A stretch of 64,000 nt of DNA from Tuctoria greenei. Its lineage: Eukaryota > Streptophyta > Magnoliopsida > Poales > Poaceae. Where the stretch lies: the NCBI GenBank assembly GCA_036927565.1, contig JAYESD010000010.1, positions 39,177,298 to 39,241,297 on the forward strand, read 5' to 3'. Of this stretch, positions 21,393 to 34,328 are shown one piece after another (the first letter of the stretch is position 1; each line of letters begins with the position of its first letter). The notes under the pieces were generated by a model. The model saw only the letters and a program-made list of their open reading frames with translations, was not told the origin of the DNA and did no database searches. Made by a program: the position numbers and the translations under genes.

Positions 21393-22433
21393 AGAGGTAA
21401 TCAGAGCAAGGTTAATCGGTGAGAGTGCTACCATTACTTTTCTTTCCGCTGTTATCATCCTATAGTCCAGAAAAAGCCCAAAAAAATATCAGATCTATTT
21501 TTTCCATTATTCCTAGACCATTGTGCCTTTTACTTTCTCTACTTAGTCAAGACTTGTTGAGTTCATGGTTGCTTCGACGAGTCAAGTTGCTGGTCTTTAG
21601 TTTTGCACCACTAGAGTTTCGATTTCGTGTCACATTAGGTCACCTAGTTCGAGTTAGATTTGTAGTTCGAGTTTGAGTCGGATTACTAGTTTGAGTTTGA
21701 ATCAGATTGATACTTCGAGTTTGAGTCGGATTGCTAGTTCGAGTTTGAGTCGGATTACGAGTTCAAATTAGATTGCCACTTCGAGTTTGAGTCGGATTGC
21801 TAGTTCGAGTTTGAGTTGGATTACTAGTTCGAGTTCGAATCAGATTGCTACTTCGAGTTTGAGTCAGATTAGTAATTTGATTTTGACAACAAGAAAAAGG
21901 CAAGTGCAAAATCAAAAGCCGCACAAAAGCCACAAGCAATTAGAGAAGAAAAAAAAGGCAAGTGCAAGATCAAAAGCCGCATGTGCAAATTTTGTTCTAC
22001 GGTCTCCTGATTCCATCTAGAGAGAGTTTGGGTGACCACCCCAACAAAAGAAAAAACGAAAAAAAGAAAAAAAATCAGATTGTAGTTTGGGGTGTTTTTG
22101 GTGACGACATTGGTGTCTCGGCTCGCGTCTCTAGTACGGTCTAGACTAAGATCAACACAGTACTACCGTAGAACATTTATTCAGCTTGTTGTGATTAAAG
22201 TGGTGAAAGTTTGCTCCTTGTGCTAGTTCAGCCACCTAAATCCATAGATTGACACCTGCTCTTGAAGTTGTTCATTACTTGCTGGTTGCCATCACCTTCT
22301 TACTGAGCTTGGTAAGAACAGGTAAGAGCTTGATTGAATAGGTTGAGAGTGAGCGAGTTATCTCCATCAGCACCTTTGTAGCTAGGGATAACGTTACTCT
22401 TTCATATTGGATTGTTCTTTTTTTCTACTAACC
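21393..22433 (+). repeat. E1 leader with 24-bp tandem repeats
   Basis: Untranslated leader between primer site and gag. From about 21645 to 21885 it consists of about nine diverged copies of a 24-bp unit, TTCGAGTTTGAGTCGGATTG plus CTAG. At about 21900-21985 GGCAAGTGCAA(A/G)ATCAAAAGC is duplicated, and a similar duplicated word is present in the E2 leader. Confidence 0.7.
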
Positions 22434-24026
22434 ATGGCAGGAGGAGCAAATACAAACGAAGACGTGCATTCACCTCGCACACGGGGAATTATACAACACT
22501 TCGAACGCCAAGTGCGGCTACGCACAGAAGCGCTTGATGAGGATTTTCGTGTTACCAGTGACCGCCTTGGTCAATTAGAAAATATGCAGATCGACACCAA
22601 CACCAAAATCAGCACGTTGGAGATTTCCACTCAAACATTGAACACCTCTATTGGAGCCATCCTGCAGCGCCTTGAGGAGAGGGATCATGGACGCACCGCG
22701 GATGGACAGGTGAGCAATGCTCCTAGTATTGTACGTGACAATAAAGATGACTATTCTGCAGATATGGAGATTGGAGAAGATGAGGAAGCTAGGCAAGGCC
22801 CGGCTACAACGCAACCGTCAAGGTATGGGTGTACATCGTCGGCGTGAGGTACGCAATCATGATGATACTTTTAAAAAGATCAAATTTAAGATACCTCATT
22901 TTTATGGTAAATATGACCCTGATGCATATATTACTTGGGAGATTTTTGTTGATAAAAAATTTGCATGTCATGAGTTTCCTGAAAACGCAAGAGTTAGAGC
23001 AGCCACTAGTGAGTTTATTGATTTTGCTTCTATTTGGTAGATAGAACATGGCAAGAAAAATCCTAATAACATACCACAAACTTGGGATGCTTTGAAACAG
23101 CACATGCAGGCTAGATTTGTTCCTTCTTACTATGCACGTGATCTGTTAAATAAGTTGCAACAATTGAGACAGGGAGCTAAAAGTGTAGAAGAGTATTTTT
23201 AGGAATTATAAATGGGTATGTTGCGTTGTAATTTAGACGAGGATGAGGAACCAGATATGGCTAGATTTTTGGGTGGTTTAAACCGTGAAATTCAGGACAT
23301 ACTTGCTTATAAAGATTACAATAATGTTACACGTTTGTTTCATCTTGCTTGTAAAGCTGAAAGGGAAGTGCAGGGACAACGAGCTAGCTCTAGGACTAAT
23401 ATTTCTGCAGGAAAGACTAGCTCATGGCAACCACGCACGACTACTCCTTCGACTGGGCGTGCTTCCCCGCCATCTTCTTCACCAAGTCGGGCAACACCTT
23501 CTTCCTTCGGCAACAAGCCACGTGCTTCTTCCACTAGCTCAACAGTAAAGACCACCCAAAAGTCCACCGAGAGTACTTCTTCTGTAGCATCTACCGGACG
23601 ATCTAGAGACGTTCAATATCACAAGTGCAAGGGTTTTGGCCATGTGCAGCGTGACTGCACAAGCAAACGTGTTCTAATTGCTAAAGATGACAGTGAGTAC
23701 TCATCTGCTAGCGATTTTGATGACGATACATGTGTTTTGCTTGCAGCTGACTATGCAGGTAGCGATGAACATCAAGAAGAGCATATTGGTGCAGAAGATG
23801 CAGTGCGCTATGATAGTCTCATTGTGCAGCGTGTGCTTAGTGCACAAATGGAGAAAGCGGAACAAAATCAAAGGCACATATTATTCCAAACAAAGTGTGT
23901 CGTCAAAGAGCGATCTTGCCGCATGATCATTGATGGAGGTAGCTGCAACAACTTGGCCAACAGTGACATGGTGACCAAGTTGGCACTAAGCACCAAACCG
24001 CACCCACATCCCTATTACGTTCAATA
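22434..24026 (+). pseudogene. gag/protease relic of E1
   Basis: ATG 22434 (MAGGANTNEDVHSPRT) begins gag. A frame change near 22820 leads into the retrotransposon-gag core (FKIPHFYGKYDPDAYITWE). Stops interrupt it at 23038-23040 (TAG), about 23200 and 23209. It continues from 23212 through LGGLNREIQDILAYKDY and a Ser/Thr-rich linker. The zinc knuckle reads YHKCKGFGHVQRDC, with Tyr in place of the first Cys. The aspartic protease region has MIIDGGSCNNLA. A stop follows at 24024-24026. It cannot make intact gag. Confidence 0.85.
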
Positions 24027-25469
24027 GTTAAACAATAGCGGTAAGGCAAAGGTAACTAGACTTGTGCGAATCAATTTTACTATTGGATCATATAAGGATG
24101 TCGTTGAATGTGATGTTGTGCCTAAGCAAGCTTGTAATATTCTGCTAGGAAGAGCTTGGCAATTTGATAGAGATTCTATGCATCATGGTAGATCAAATTA
24201 GTATTCTTTTCTTTACCACAATTAAAAAATTTTGTTGCATCCTATGTCTCCTGAAGCTATTGTGCAAGATGATGTTGCTAGAGATAGGAAAAATAAATCT
24301 CAGGACCATGCTGACGTTGAGAACAATAATAATGCCAAATCTGTGTTTGATAACAAAAAATGAGATATCCCTGAAGGGAAAATTCTTGTTTGCTACGAAA
24401 TTTGATATTAATGAACTGATTGCTTCCACCTCTGTTGCCTATGCTTTGGTATGCAAAGATGCTTTGATTTTCCTTTACGATATGCAACATTCTTTGCCTC
24501 CTGCTGTTGCTAACATTTTGCAGGAATATTTTGATGTGTTTCCAAGTGAAATACCACCAGGACTACCACCACTTCGAGGGATTGGGCACCAGATTGACCT
24601 CATTCCCGGTGCTTCATTGCCCATCCGTGCACCATACAGGACAAATCTGAAAGAAACAAAGGAGATTCAGCGCCAAGAACAAGAACTACTCGACAAAGGT
24701 TATGTACGTGAGCCTCTTAGTCCTTGTGCTGTTCCAGTTATTCTAGTACCTAAAAAGGATGGATCATGGCGTATGTGTGTGGATTGTAGAGAAATCAACA
24801 ATATCACAATTCGATATCGTCATCCTATTCCACGCTTAGATGATATGCTTGATGAATTGAGTGGTGCTGTTGTGTTCTCAAAGGTTGATTTGCGTAGTGG
24901 TTATCACCAAATTCGCATGAAACTAGGAGATGAATGGAAAACTTCTTTCAAAACTAAGTTCGGTTTATATGAGTGGTTGGTCATGCCTTTTGGGTTAACT
25001 AATGCACCTAGCACCTTCATGAGATTAATGAATGAGGTTTTGCGTGCATTCATTCGAAAATTTGTTGTTGTGTATTTTGATGATATATTGATTTATACCA
25101 AATCCATGGATGAACATCTTGATCACTTACGTGCTGTTTTTAATGCTTTACGTGAGGCACAATTATTTGGTAATCTTGAGAAGTGCACCTTTTGCACGAA
25201 TCGAGTCTCTTTCCTTGGCTATATTGTTACTCCACAGGGAATTGAAGTTTATCAAGCCAAGGTAGAGGCTATTCAGGGGTGGCATGTACCAAAGACCATC
25301 ACACATGTGCGGAGCTTTCTAGGGCTGGCTGGGTTCTATCGTCGCTTTGTGAAGGATTTCAGCTCCATTGCTGCTCTGTTGAATGACCTTACGAAGAAGG
25401 GGGTGCCTTTTTCTTGGGGCACCACACAAGATAATGCCTTTACCATATTGAAAGGTAAGTTGACGCATG
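24027..25469 (+). pseudogene. RT part of E1 pol, cut at RNase H
   Basis: After a broken linker (24027-24360, several stops and a frame change) the frame is open to the junction. Clear RT motifs: VPKKDGSWRMCVDCREIN, IPRLDDMLDEL, FSKVDLRSGYHQIRM, and the catalytic YFDDILIY near 25076-25100. The thumb and connection follow (VRSFLGLAGFYRRFV). The reading stops at KLTHAS, where an inverted LTR fragment begins at 25470. RNase H is missing, and pol resumes at 33025. Confidence 0.9.
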
Positions 25470-25960
25470 CCTCCCTAGGGTCGTGAGAAACCCTAATCAC
25501 GAGTCTCTAATGGACTCCAAACAATACATGGGCCTTGGGCCCAATTTTGGTGATGCAGCACCATGGACAAAAAAGGTCTTGGTATTAAAATAACAATTGC
25601 GGCCGACTCGGAATATATATGGACATGAGGCCAGATCCCTTTGAAAGTAGACTTGATAATGTTTCCAGGAAGTACTTGAACGCCCAGATCGGAGTCCGTA
25701 TGAAGTCATGGTGGCCGTCACAAGTTGGTGCTGTTCTGCTGTCCAAATCCCGTCCGAGCGAATTCCCTTCCCATTGGCTCCTCTCCATTGTTCCTAAGCA
25801 AAACAAGAAAGCACGTAGTTCCACGGTCTAGATAAGATGGACATAAGGCCAAGAATGAGTTCACCTCATAGCTTAGTTGACGTGCACGAGCGCGAGTGAT
25901 CGACCAGAAACCAGTAGCTGAGTTGGTGTGGATGTATCGAGTGTGTTGATGTCCTCATCA
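25470..25960 (-). repeat. truncated 3' LTR of E2 (E1-type)
   Basis: Read on the minus strand it starts TGATGAGGACATCAACAC at 25960 and runs to CCTAGGGAGG at 25470, where it meets E1 RT directly. By eye it is closer to the E1 5' LTR (20526) than that LTR is to 34329-35196. The missing half includes the LTR end. Confidence 0.8.
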
Positions 25961-28900
25961 AAATGTGTCTCCCTCGCCCACATATGGTTTCAAATCTGCA
26001 ATATTAAAAGAGGAAGTAACCCCAAAATGTGCAGGCAAGTCAATTCATAAGCATTATCATTAATTTTTCGAAGCACTTTGAAGGGTCCAACAGCTCTAGG
26101 TAGCAATTTAGATTTTCCCAAATTGGGAAATCTATCCTTTCTCAAATGCACCAAAACCAAATCACCAGGTTCAAAAGTAACATGCTTTCTACCCTTGCTA
26201 CCGGCTTGTTGATACTTAGCGTTGATGCTCTCAATGTTCGCTTCAGTTTTCTTATGCATTTTAAGAATTAATTCAGCACGGCGAGAAGCATCAAAATTCA
26301 ATTTCTCTGAAGGTGGCAGAGCCAAAAGTTCAATGGGAGCATGAGGGATAAAACCATATACAATCTGAAAAGGGCACAATTTAGTAGTAGAATGCAGCGA
26401 ACAATTATAAGAAAATTTAATATGAGGCAAACATTCTTCCCATAATTTGATGTTATGTTTCAGAACAGCCCTAAGCATGGTAGATAAACTATGGTTCACT
26501 ACTTCGGTCTGTCCATCAGTTTGAGGGTGACAAGAGGTAGAAAAGAGCAATTTTGTCCCCAACTTAGCCCATAAGGTTTTCCAAAAATGACTAAGAAATT
26601 TAGGATCTCTATATGAAACAATAGTGTTTGGAACCCCATGCAAACGAACAACTTCTCGAAAGAACAAATCAGCAATATGGGTAGCATCATCAGTTTTGTG
26701 GCATGGTATCAAGTGTGCCATTTTAGCAAATCTGTCCACAACAACAAAAATACTATCCCTCCCGTTCTTTGTTCTAGGAAATCTGTCGGTGGTTTTGATC
26801 CAGCAGATCTCCCGACACTACTAAAGTGTTTGCGGAGTTTGAAGTTCGGAGTGGGCGCGCGAAGATTCAAGAAGGTGAAATGTAAAATGACACAGGAGAC
26901 ACGAAGATTTACGTGGTTCGGGCCGCCTGAGCGTAATACCCTACTCCACGGGGTGTGTTGGTGTTGTATTGGATGTATGAACTCAACGTGAGTTGAGAGT
27001 GCGCGATCAGATCAGAGCAGGTCAGATCCGTCAGATCCGTTTTATGTATCGTCAGCCTATCCTTTTATAGTACAAGGACATGCCGTTACAAGTTGGCCTG
27101 GCCCGACATGTGGCCCTGGCGATTACTAATATTGATACACATTTGATGCGCTTAATTACCCTTAATGACTGAGTTACGGGCTTTGACAGCACCGTTACTG
27201 GTAATTAAGGTCGTCCGATCGTGTGTCATTAACATAGTATTAATGACACTTAATCGGGTCTTGAATTCCTTGATTCCCCTTTGAAGATCCGGAGACATTG
27301 TGGAGTCTTCCGGAGGTTTGAGGCTGAAGATTCGACGGTTGGACACGTGGCAGCTCCGGAGCATACTGTGGGGAACAGATAGGTCCGGTGCCATCAGACA
27401 CGTGTCAGTTCCAGAGCTTCCCTCGGTCTGGGGTTAGGTCCGGGGGTGCCATTATGGTACATAGCCCAGAGCTTCATCCTTGTGGGCGGTAGCTCCGGTT
27501 TGATGGTACACGTGGCGGCCCTAGGACTAACCATGTTGGGGAAGCGGGTCCGGTTATGTCTGACATGTGGGCCTCCGAAGGTCTTCAAATCAAGTAGATG
27601 ACCTTTCCTTGAGATCTTTGCAATCTCAAGGGGTATACGGTACCCAGGGTACTGACACAATCCTAAAACAAAATCCATAGAAACATCCTCCCATGGAGCA
27701 CTAGGGACAGGGAGAGGCATGTATAAACCATGTGGATTAAGACAAGACTTAGCTTTTTGACAGGTGGTGCAATGAGCAACAAACCGCTCCACATCCATTC
27801 TCATCTTTGGCCAAAAGAAATGGCTTGCTAGGATGTCTTCCGTCTTCTTGACACCAAAGTGTCCCATCAACCCTCCACCATGTGCTTCCTGCAATAGTAA
27901 GATATACACAGAACCAGCTGGAATGCACAATTTGTTAGCTCGATACACAAAACCATTAGTGAGAACAAACTTGTTCCATGTTTTTCCTTCTTTACATTGT
28001 AGCAGCACACCTTTGAAATCAGCATCAAAAGCATATTGTTCTTTAATTGTTTCCAAGCCAAAAATCTTAAAATCAAGTTGGGACAACATATTATAACGGC
28101 GAGATAAGGCATCCGCAATGACATTATCTTTTCCTTTCTTGTGTTTGATGACATAAGGAAGGGACTCAATGAATTCTACCCACTTGGCATGCCTACAGTT
28201 CAGATTAGTTTGGCTCTTAATGTGCTTCATAGATTCATGATCAGAATATATAACAAATTCTTTAGGCCATAAATAATGTTGCCATGTTTCCAAAGTTCGT
28301 ACTAGTGCATATAATTCTTTATCGTAAGTGGAATTGTCCAGACTAGGCCCATTCAGTTTCTCACTAAAATAAGCAATAGGTTTCCCCTCTTGCAACAAGA
28401 CACCTCCCAATCCAATACCACTAGCATCACATTCCAATTCAAAAGTCTTACTGAAATCTGGTAATTAGAGAAGGGGTGTATGAGTTAACCTATTCTTCAA
28501 AGTTGCAAATGCTGCCTCTTGCGCCTTGCCCCATGTGAATGGAGCACCCTTCTTTGTAAGCTCATGTAGTGGGCCTGCTATGGTGCTGAAGTGTTTCACA
28601 AAACGATGATAGAATCTAGCAAGTCCGAGAAAGCTTCGTACTTGTGTGACCGTGGTAGGAGTCGGCCAGCAGTGTATCGCCTCCACCTTGGCTTGATCGA
28701 CTTCAATTCCCTATGGTGTCACAACATAGACAAGAAAAGAGACTCTATCCGTGCAAAAGGTGCACTTATCAATGTTACCAAATAAGCGTGCATCACGTAA
28801 AGCATTGAAAACAACACAGAGATGATCAAGATGCTCTTCTAGAGATGTGCTATAGATCAAGATGTCATCAAAATATACTACCACAAATCTTCCAATAAAA

Positions 28901-30070
28901 GCAGGTAAAACCTCATTCATTAATCTCATAAAAGTGCTAGGTGCATTCATGAGACCAAAAGGCATGACTAACCACTCATACAAACCAAACTTTGTTTTAA
29001 ACGCTGTTTTCGTTCATCACCTAGCTTCATGCGAATTTGATGGTATCCACTACGCAAGTCAATTTTAGAGAAAATCATCGAGCCACTAAGTTCATCAAGC
29101 ATATCATCTAACCTAGGAATAGGATGACAATATCTAATGGTAATGTTATTAATTGCTCGACAATCTACACACACGCGCCAGATCCATCTTTCTTTGGGAC
29201 CAAAAGAAAAGGAATAGAGCAAGGACTAAGGGACTCACGCACATAACCTTTGTCGAGTAAATCCGATACTTATTGCTGAATCTCCTTAGTCTCCTCCGGG
29301 TTGGTCCTTTATGGTGCTCGGTTTGGCAAAGAAGCCCCGGGGAAGAGGTCAATCTGATGATCAATCCCTCTCAATGGTGGGAGCCCGACTGGTACCTTTT
29401 GTGGAAATACATCAGCGTATTCCTGTAAAAGCTTAGTGATAGCAGGGGGCAAAGCACATGGTTCGTCGTGAAGTGAGAACAAAGCTTCTTTGCAAGCAAA
29501 CACATAGCAGATTGCATCATTATTTTTTAATTCAAACAAATCAGATTTGGAAGCAAGGAAACAAGCACTCTTCAATTTTATTTCATTCTTCTTCACATGA
29601 GCAGATTTGGAATTGTCAGTCTTAGGGTGTATCGATTCCTTCGCAACATTTGAATTTTCATTTTGAGTAGATTTCTTATTTCTCTTTGCAAGCTCTAGCA
29701 TTGTCATCCTTGAAAATAGCATCAGGAGACATAGGGTGCAAAGCAAGCTTCTTCTCATTATGCATGAAAGAGTATGATTTGATTTACCATGGTGTAATGT
29801 ATCTTTATCAAATTGCCAAGGTCGACCAAATAGCATAGAGCAAGCTTGCATAGGTACCACATCACAATCAATGTAATCATGGTAGGAACCAATTGCAAAT
29901 TCGACACGAACCAGACGTGTTACCTTAAGCTTACCACTGTCATTGAACCATTGGATGTAGTACGGATGTGGATGTGGAAGTGTTGTCATCCAAAGCTTCT
30001 CTACCATGGCAACACTTGCTAAATTGTTGCAACTTCCTCCATCAATAATAATGTGACACGATCGTTCCAA
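25961..30070 (-). pseudogene. pol relic of E2 (protease, RT, RNase H, integrase)
   Basis: Minus-strand pol in order: protease IIIDGGSCNNLA (about 30050), RT with VVYFDDILIYS (about 28880), RNase H with ECDASG, YDKELYAL and YSDHESM (28440-28230), then the integrase zinc-binding region GHFGVKKTEDIL with HCTTCQKAK. Integrase resumes left of an inserted solo LTR: DRFAKMAHL. The second catalytic site reads SYRDPKF, with Tyr where Asp is expected, and the Glu lies in QTEVVN. The tail shifts frame near 26040, before the 3' LTR. Several other stops occur (near 29220 and 28690). Non-functional. Confidence 0.88.
26784..27657. mobile_element. solo LTR inserted in E2 integrase
   Basis: 874 bp, TGTCGGTGGTTTTGATCC to GGGTACTGACA, with inverted ends TGTC(A/G)GT. 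It is flanked by AAATC (26779-26783) and CAATC (27658-27662), a 5-bp target duplication with one change. Removing it rejoins E2 integrase between VLGL and PRTKN. No primer site or polypurine tract is attached, so this is a solo LTR left by recombination. Orientation is not certain. It contains the ATTTACGTGGTTCGG segment common in grass gypsy LTRs. Confidence 0.85.
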
Positions 30071-30100
30071 AACTACACACTTAGTTTGAAATAGATTGTG

Positions 30101-31339
30101 TCACTGGTTCTGTTTAGCTTTGATCATTTGGGCACTCAAGACACGCCTCACAACAAGACTCTCATAGTAGTCAGCATGATCAGCCCCAATGTGCTCTTCA
30201 TCATCGTTCTTCTTTCCTGCATCTTGTGCAGCAAGCATGGCATATGTTTCCTCATCTAAATCACTCGCAGATGAGTACTCACCATTTTCTCGTACAATCA
30301 GCATACGCTTGCTTGTGTAGTCCTTTCGTAGGTGCCCAAAACCCTTGCACTGGAGGCATTGAATGTCTTTTGTTCTCCCGGTGGAAGCAATGGAAGCAGA
30401 AGTGTTGGCTGCAGCTTGGAATAATCGAGTGACGTTAGTGTATTTCTTATAAGCCAATATGTCCTGAATTTCTCTTGTTAAACCACCCATAAACCTAGCC
30501 ATTGCAGCCTCTTCATTTTCAACTAGGCCACAATGCATCATGCCTATTTGAGGTTCTTGATAGTATTCCTCAACAGATTTGTTGCCTTGCCTAAGTTGTT
30601 GTAATTTATGCAACATGTCACGAGCATGATAGGAAGGAACAAAACAATGACGCATGATTCGTTTCAAGGTATTCCAAGTTTGTGGTACGGTAGCTATATT
30701 TTTAGTTTGATATTCATGCCACCAAACAGAAGCAAAGTCAGTGAATTCACTAGTGGCAGATCTAACCTTTTTATCATCAGGGAAATCATGGCATGCAAAT
30801 TATTGATCTACTGATAATTCCCAAGACAGATATGCATCCGGATCATAGTTACCATCAAAGGGTGGTATGGAGAATTTAATGCTTCTTAGGGAATCATCAT
30901 TGTCACGTACCTCACGTCGTAGGGCTCGACCACCCATACCATGATGGTCGCGATGTGGCTGCCGTCGATACCTGAAAGGTCCATCATCAAGCTTGGTATT
31001 CGCTGAATACTCCGCCTAATCATATCTTGCAGCGCTGCCAATGGAGTCGTGGCTGTCATCAACACGTCTTTGCCTCTCTTCGCTTCCAACCTGTTCCATC
31101 CTCTCCAATCGCTCAATTGATACAAGAGAAGTGTTAATAGCCCCAACAGTGCTTTCTAATGTGGTTAGCTTGGTGTTGTTGCAAATCTGCGTCGACTCTA
31201 GTTGACCAATGCGTTCATTGGTGACTTGAATATCCTCGTTGAGAGCTTACGTGTGTAGCTTTACTTGGCGTCCGAAATGCTGAATGATGCCCTTCGTACG
31301 TGGTGAATGTGGAGATGTCTCATTTGCATCAGCTGACAT
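30101..31339 (-). pseudogene. gag relic of E2
   Basis: ATG at 31339 on the minus strand (MSADANETSPHSPRTKG), homologous to E1 gag. The core reads IKFSIPPFDGNYDPDAYLSWE with stops before and after it, then an open stretch from 30667. Compared with E1, about 70 residues of the linker before the zinc knuckle are missing (NVTRLFQ joins AAANTSAS). The knuckle reads CLQCKGFGHLRKDY, with the last Cys changed to Tyr. A stop follows KAKQNQ at about 30101. Confidence 0.82.
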
Positions 31340-32180
31340 GGTTAGTAAAGAAAGGAAATACAACAACAAGTAGATTAATCCTAGCAGTTGCCAAGAGGTG
31401 GTAGGACACAATCACTTCCTCACTAGAAAGAAATCAAGCTCTTACAAGTTCTTACCATGCGATGTAGTAGGCACCGACAAACAGCAAGAACAACAAACGG
31501 TGCCTGCCAGCACAATCCTGTGGTGTTGTAGATGATTTTGTGGAGCTGTAGGTGGTTGCTAGAAATGAGTTGCACAAAGGAAAAGCTAGTACCACATTAG
31601 TCACAACAAGTTGAATAAATGTTCCACGATGGTACTGTGCTGGTCCTAGTCTATATCGTGATAGAGACCCGAGCCGTTACTCCCCATGATGTTAAATTTA
31701 CTGTAGTAGAAAAGTTCGGACAACACGAACATTGTGTTTTAACAAAACGTGCAAAACAACAAGTTGAACTCCGAAACTTGAAACAAATGTTACACAAACT
31801 GTTTTTTTTTGGAATGAGAATTTTTTTTAGCAATTTTAATTAGTGCGGCTTTTCTTTCTTTGCACGTGCCTTTTTCTTGCTAATTCGTGCTGCTTTTCTT
31901 TTGCACTTGCCTTTTTCTTAACTTTGGGTAGATAATGAAAATGGACTGAGAACAAAGTGGTACGAACTCGAAACTCTAGCGGTGAAAAACTTAGGACTAG
32001 CAACTCGACACAAAAAGGCAACCGTGAATTCAACAAGTCGAGAGCTAAGTAGCCAAGCAAAAGGCTCAAAGTGTTTTTAGGATTTTTAGAGCGAACTTTT
32101 GTAGGCAAAAGTGGACTATAGGTAAATGTAGAACAATGAGAAGGAAATCTGTCACCGATAAATCTGGCTCTGATACCACT

Positions 32181-33024
32181 TGATGAATCCAACGGGTACG
32201 GGGGATGCCCTATCTTTCGATGAGAGATGTTGGTGGTGAATGAATTTGGTGGAGGCCGACGTTGGCTGCCTGACTACCACAACCAGAATGGTGTGGCGCC
32301 TTGAGCGATAGTTACACCGTCTCCTGGTAACTATGATTTGGGTGGAGGTCAACGTTGTGCTACCCGAATACAACAACCACAAGGGTGTTGCGCCTTAGCG
32401 ATAGTTACACCGGCTCCTATTGTTCCTGTTCTTGCCGTGCCAAGAACAACCTTGAACCTGCAAGCAATCGAAGAACAAGCAAGAACAAGATAACAAGCAA
32501 ACACTCACGATGATATAAGTTGGGGTTCTGATTCAAGTAATCGGAAGGTCTTGTTGACAGTTGTGTTACAAGGAAGTAGCAATGGCTAAACTTACAGAAA
32601 ACAAAACCCAAGTTCTTCCTATGGCTGCTAGTTGTTTATATAGAGGAGGAAGACTAGAACTCAGGATGGAGTCACGAGTCTTGTTTGGCCTTTTTTGAGC
32701 AGCTCAAGCGTCATCTGCCTTTTATTCTTGATCCAATGGAAAGTTGACGAAGATACCTTTCCAGCAAGTACTTATTTGCATTAAACAACCTTGGGAGTTA
32801 AAAGTTATGCCCCTTTTAAGCTGGTACTTGCTGCGGTTACGAGGATCCCTCGGGTGGAGCAGCCTTCATTGCATTAATCCCTCCATTCCTCCTAGCTGGA
32901 TCAATTCCCAAACACCTGATAATTAAGTTGACGTGCACGAGCGCGTGTCATTAGACCTTGATTAGCTGTAAGTGGTGAATGGGCTACTGTTGTGGTTGTA
33001 TCAACGGTAGCGATGTCCTCATCA
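32181..33024 (-). repeat. 5' LTR of E2
   Basis: On the minus strand it starts TGATGAGGACATCGCTACC (33024) and ends GGATTCATCA (32181), followed by AG and TGGTATCAGAGCC. Its ends are inverted TGATG...CATCA. Its beginning encodes MTRARARQLNYQV. It shares the CTTGTTCTTCGATTGCTTGC segment with the other TGATG-type LTRs, but most of its body does not match the E1 LTR. Confidence 0.82.
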
Positions 33025-34328
33025 CTTTATCTAGACGTTATACTCTTCTATCTCAACTCGACTTTAAAATTTTTGGATTGGAAACGATTAAAGGTCAATA
33101 TTAACATGATACTGATCTCAAAGATGTATTGCTGAAGTGTAAAGAGGGAAGAACGCTGAATAAATTTGTCCTCAATGATCAGTATGTGTTTAGAGCTAAC
33201 AAGCTATGCATTCCAGCTAGCTCCGTTCATTTGTTGTTGTTACACAAAGCGCATGGAGGTGGGCTCATGGGGCACTTTGGAGTGAAAAAGACGGAGGACA
33301 TACTTGTTGGTCATTTCTTTTGTCCTAGGATGAGGCGAGACGTGGAGCGCTTCGTTGCTCGCTGCACGACATGTCAAAAAGCTAAGTCACGACTTAATCC
33401 ACATGGTTTTTACATGCCTCTTCCTGTTCCTAGCATGCCTTGGGAGGACATTTCTATGGAATTTGTTTTACGACTGCCTAGAACAAAGAAGGAGAGGGAT
33501 AGCATCTTTGTTGTGGTGGATATATTTTCTAAAATGGCACACTTCATACCTTGTCGTAAAAGTGATGATGCTACACATGTTACTGATTTAATTTTTCGAG
33601 AGATTGTTAGGTTGCATGGTGTGCCCAACACAATAGTTTTAGGTCGTGATGCTAAGTTTCTTAGCCATTTTTGGAGAACTTTATGGGCAAAATTGGGGAT
33701 TAAGCTTTTATTTTCAACTACTTGACATCCCCAAACTGATGGTCAAACTGAGGTTGTGAATAGAAGCTTATCTACCATGCTTAGGGCTATTTTAAAATAA
33801 AAATATAAAAATGTGGGAAGAGTGTTTGCCTCATGTTGAGTTTGCTTATAATCTCCCTACATTCTAGTACTAAGAAATGTCCTTTTGAGATTGGTTATGG
33901 ATTTGTACCCCGTGCTCCTATTAATTTATTACCTCTTCCCTCAATGGAGCGAGTAAATTTGATGCTAAACATCAGGCTGAATTGATCTTAAAATTGCAAG
34001 AAACCACGAGGAAGAATATAAAGTGCATGAATGCTAAGTACAAACTTGCTGGTAGTAAGGGAAAGAAACCTATCACTTTTGAACCTGGTGATTTAGTTTG
34101 ACTACATTTGCGAAAGAATAGGTTTCCTGATTTGAGAAAGTCTAAATTGTTACCTCGAGCTGATGGTCCATTCAAAATGTTAGAAGGGATTAATCATAAT
34201 GCATATAAACTCGAGTTGCCTACAGATTTTGGGGTTAGTCCCACATTTAACATTGCATATTTGAAGCCATATTTGGGAGAAGAAGATGAGCTTGAGTAGC
34301 GGAAGACTCAAATACAAGAAGGGGAGGA
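33025..34328 (+). pseudogene. 3' part of E1 pol (integrase)
   Basis: E1 resumes in the DALSRRYTLLSQLDF region. Open from 33129: the zinc-binding region (GHFGVKKTEDIL, RCTTCQKAK) and the integrase core (VVVDIFSKMAHF). The second catalytic site reads VLGRDAKF, Gly where Asp is expected. A TGA at 33723 and later frame changes follow. The C-terminal domain is readable from 34108 (KSKLLPRADGPFKML, FNIAYLKPYLGEEDE). A TAG near 34297 precedes a reading that continues into the 3' LTR. Confidence 0.85.

Larger units (their letters stand above)
25470..33024 (-). mobile_element. antisense gypsy element E2 inside E1
   Basis: On the minus strand: 5' LTR 33024-32181, primer site 32178-32166 (TGGTATCAGAGCC), leader, gag from ATG 31339, pol, then a truncated 3' LTR 25960-25470. 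It sits at the DALSRR position of E1 pol. The outer half of its 3' LTR and E1's RNase H segment are gone, consistent with one deletion after insertion. The two LTRs are not alike: the 3' one matches E1's LTR family, while the 5' one shares only its ends and short segments. E2 is therefore a composite. Confidence 0.8.
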
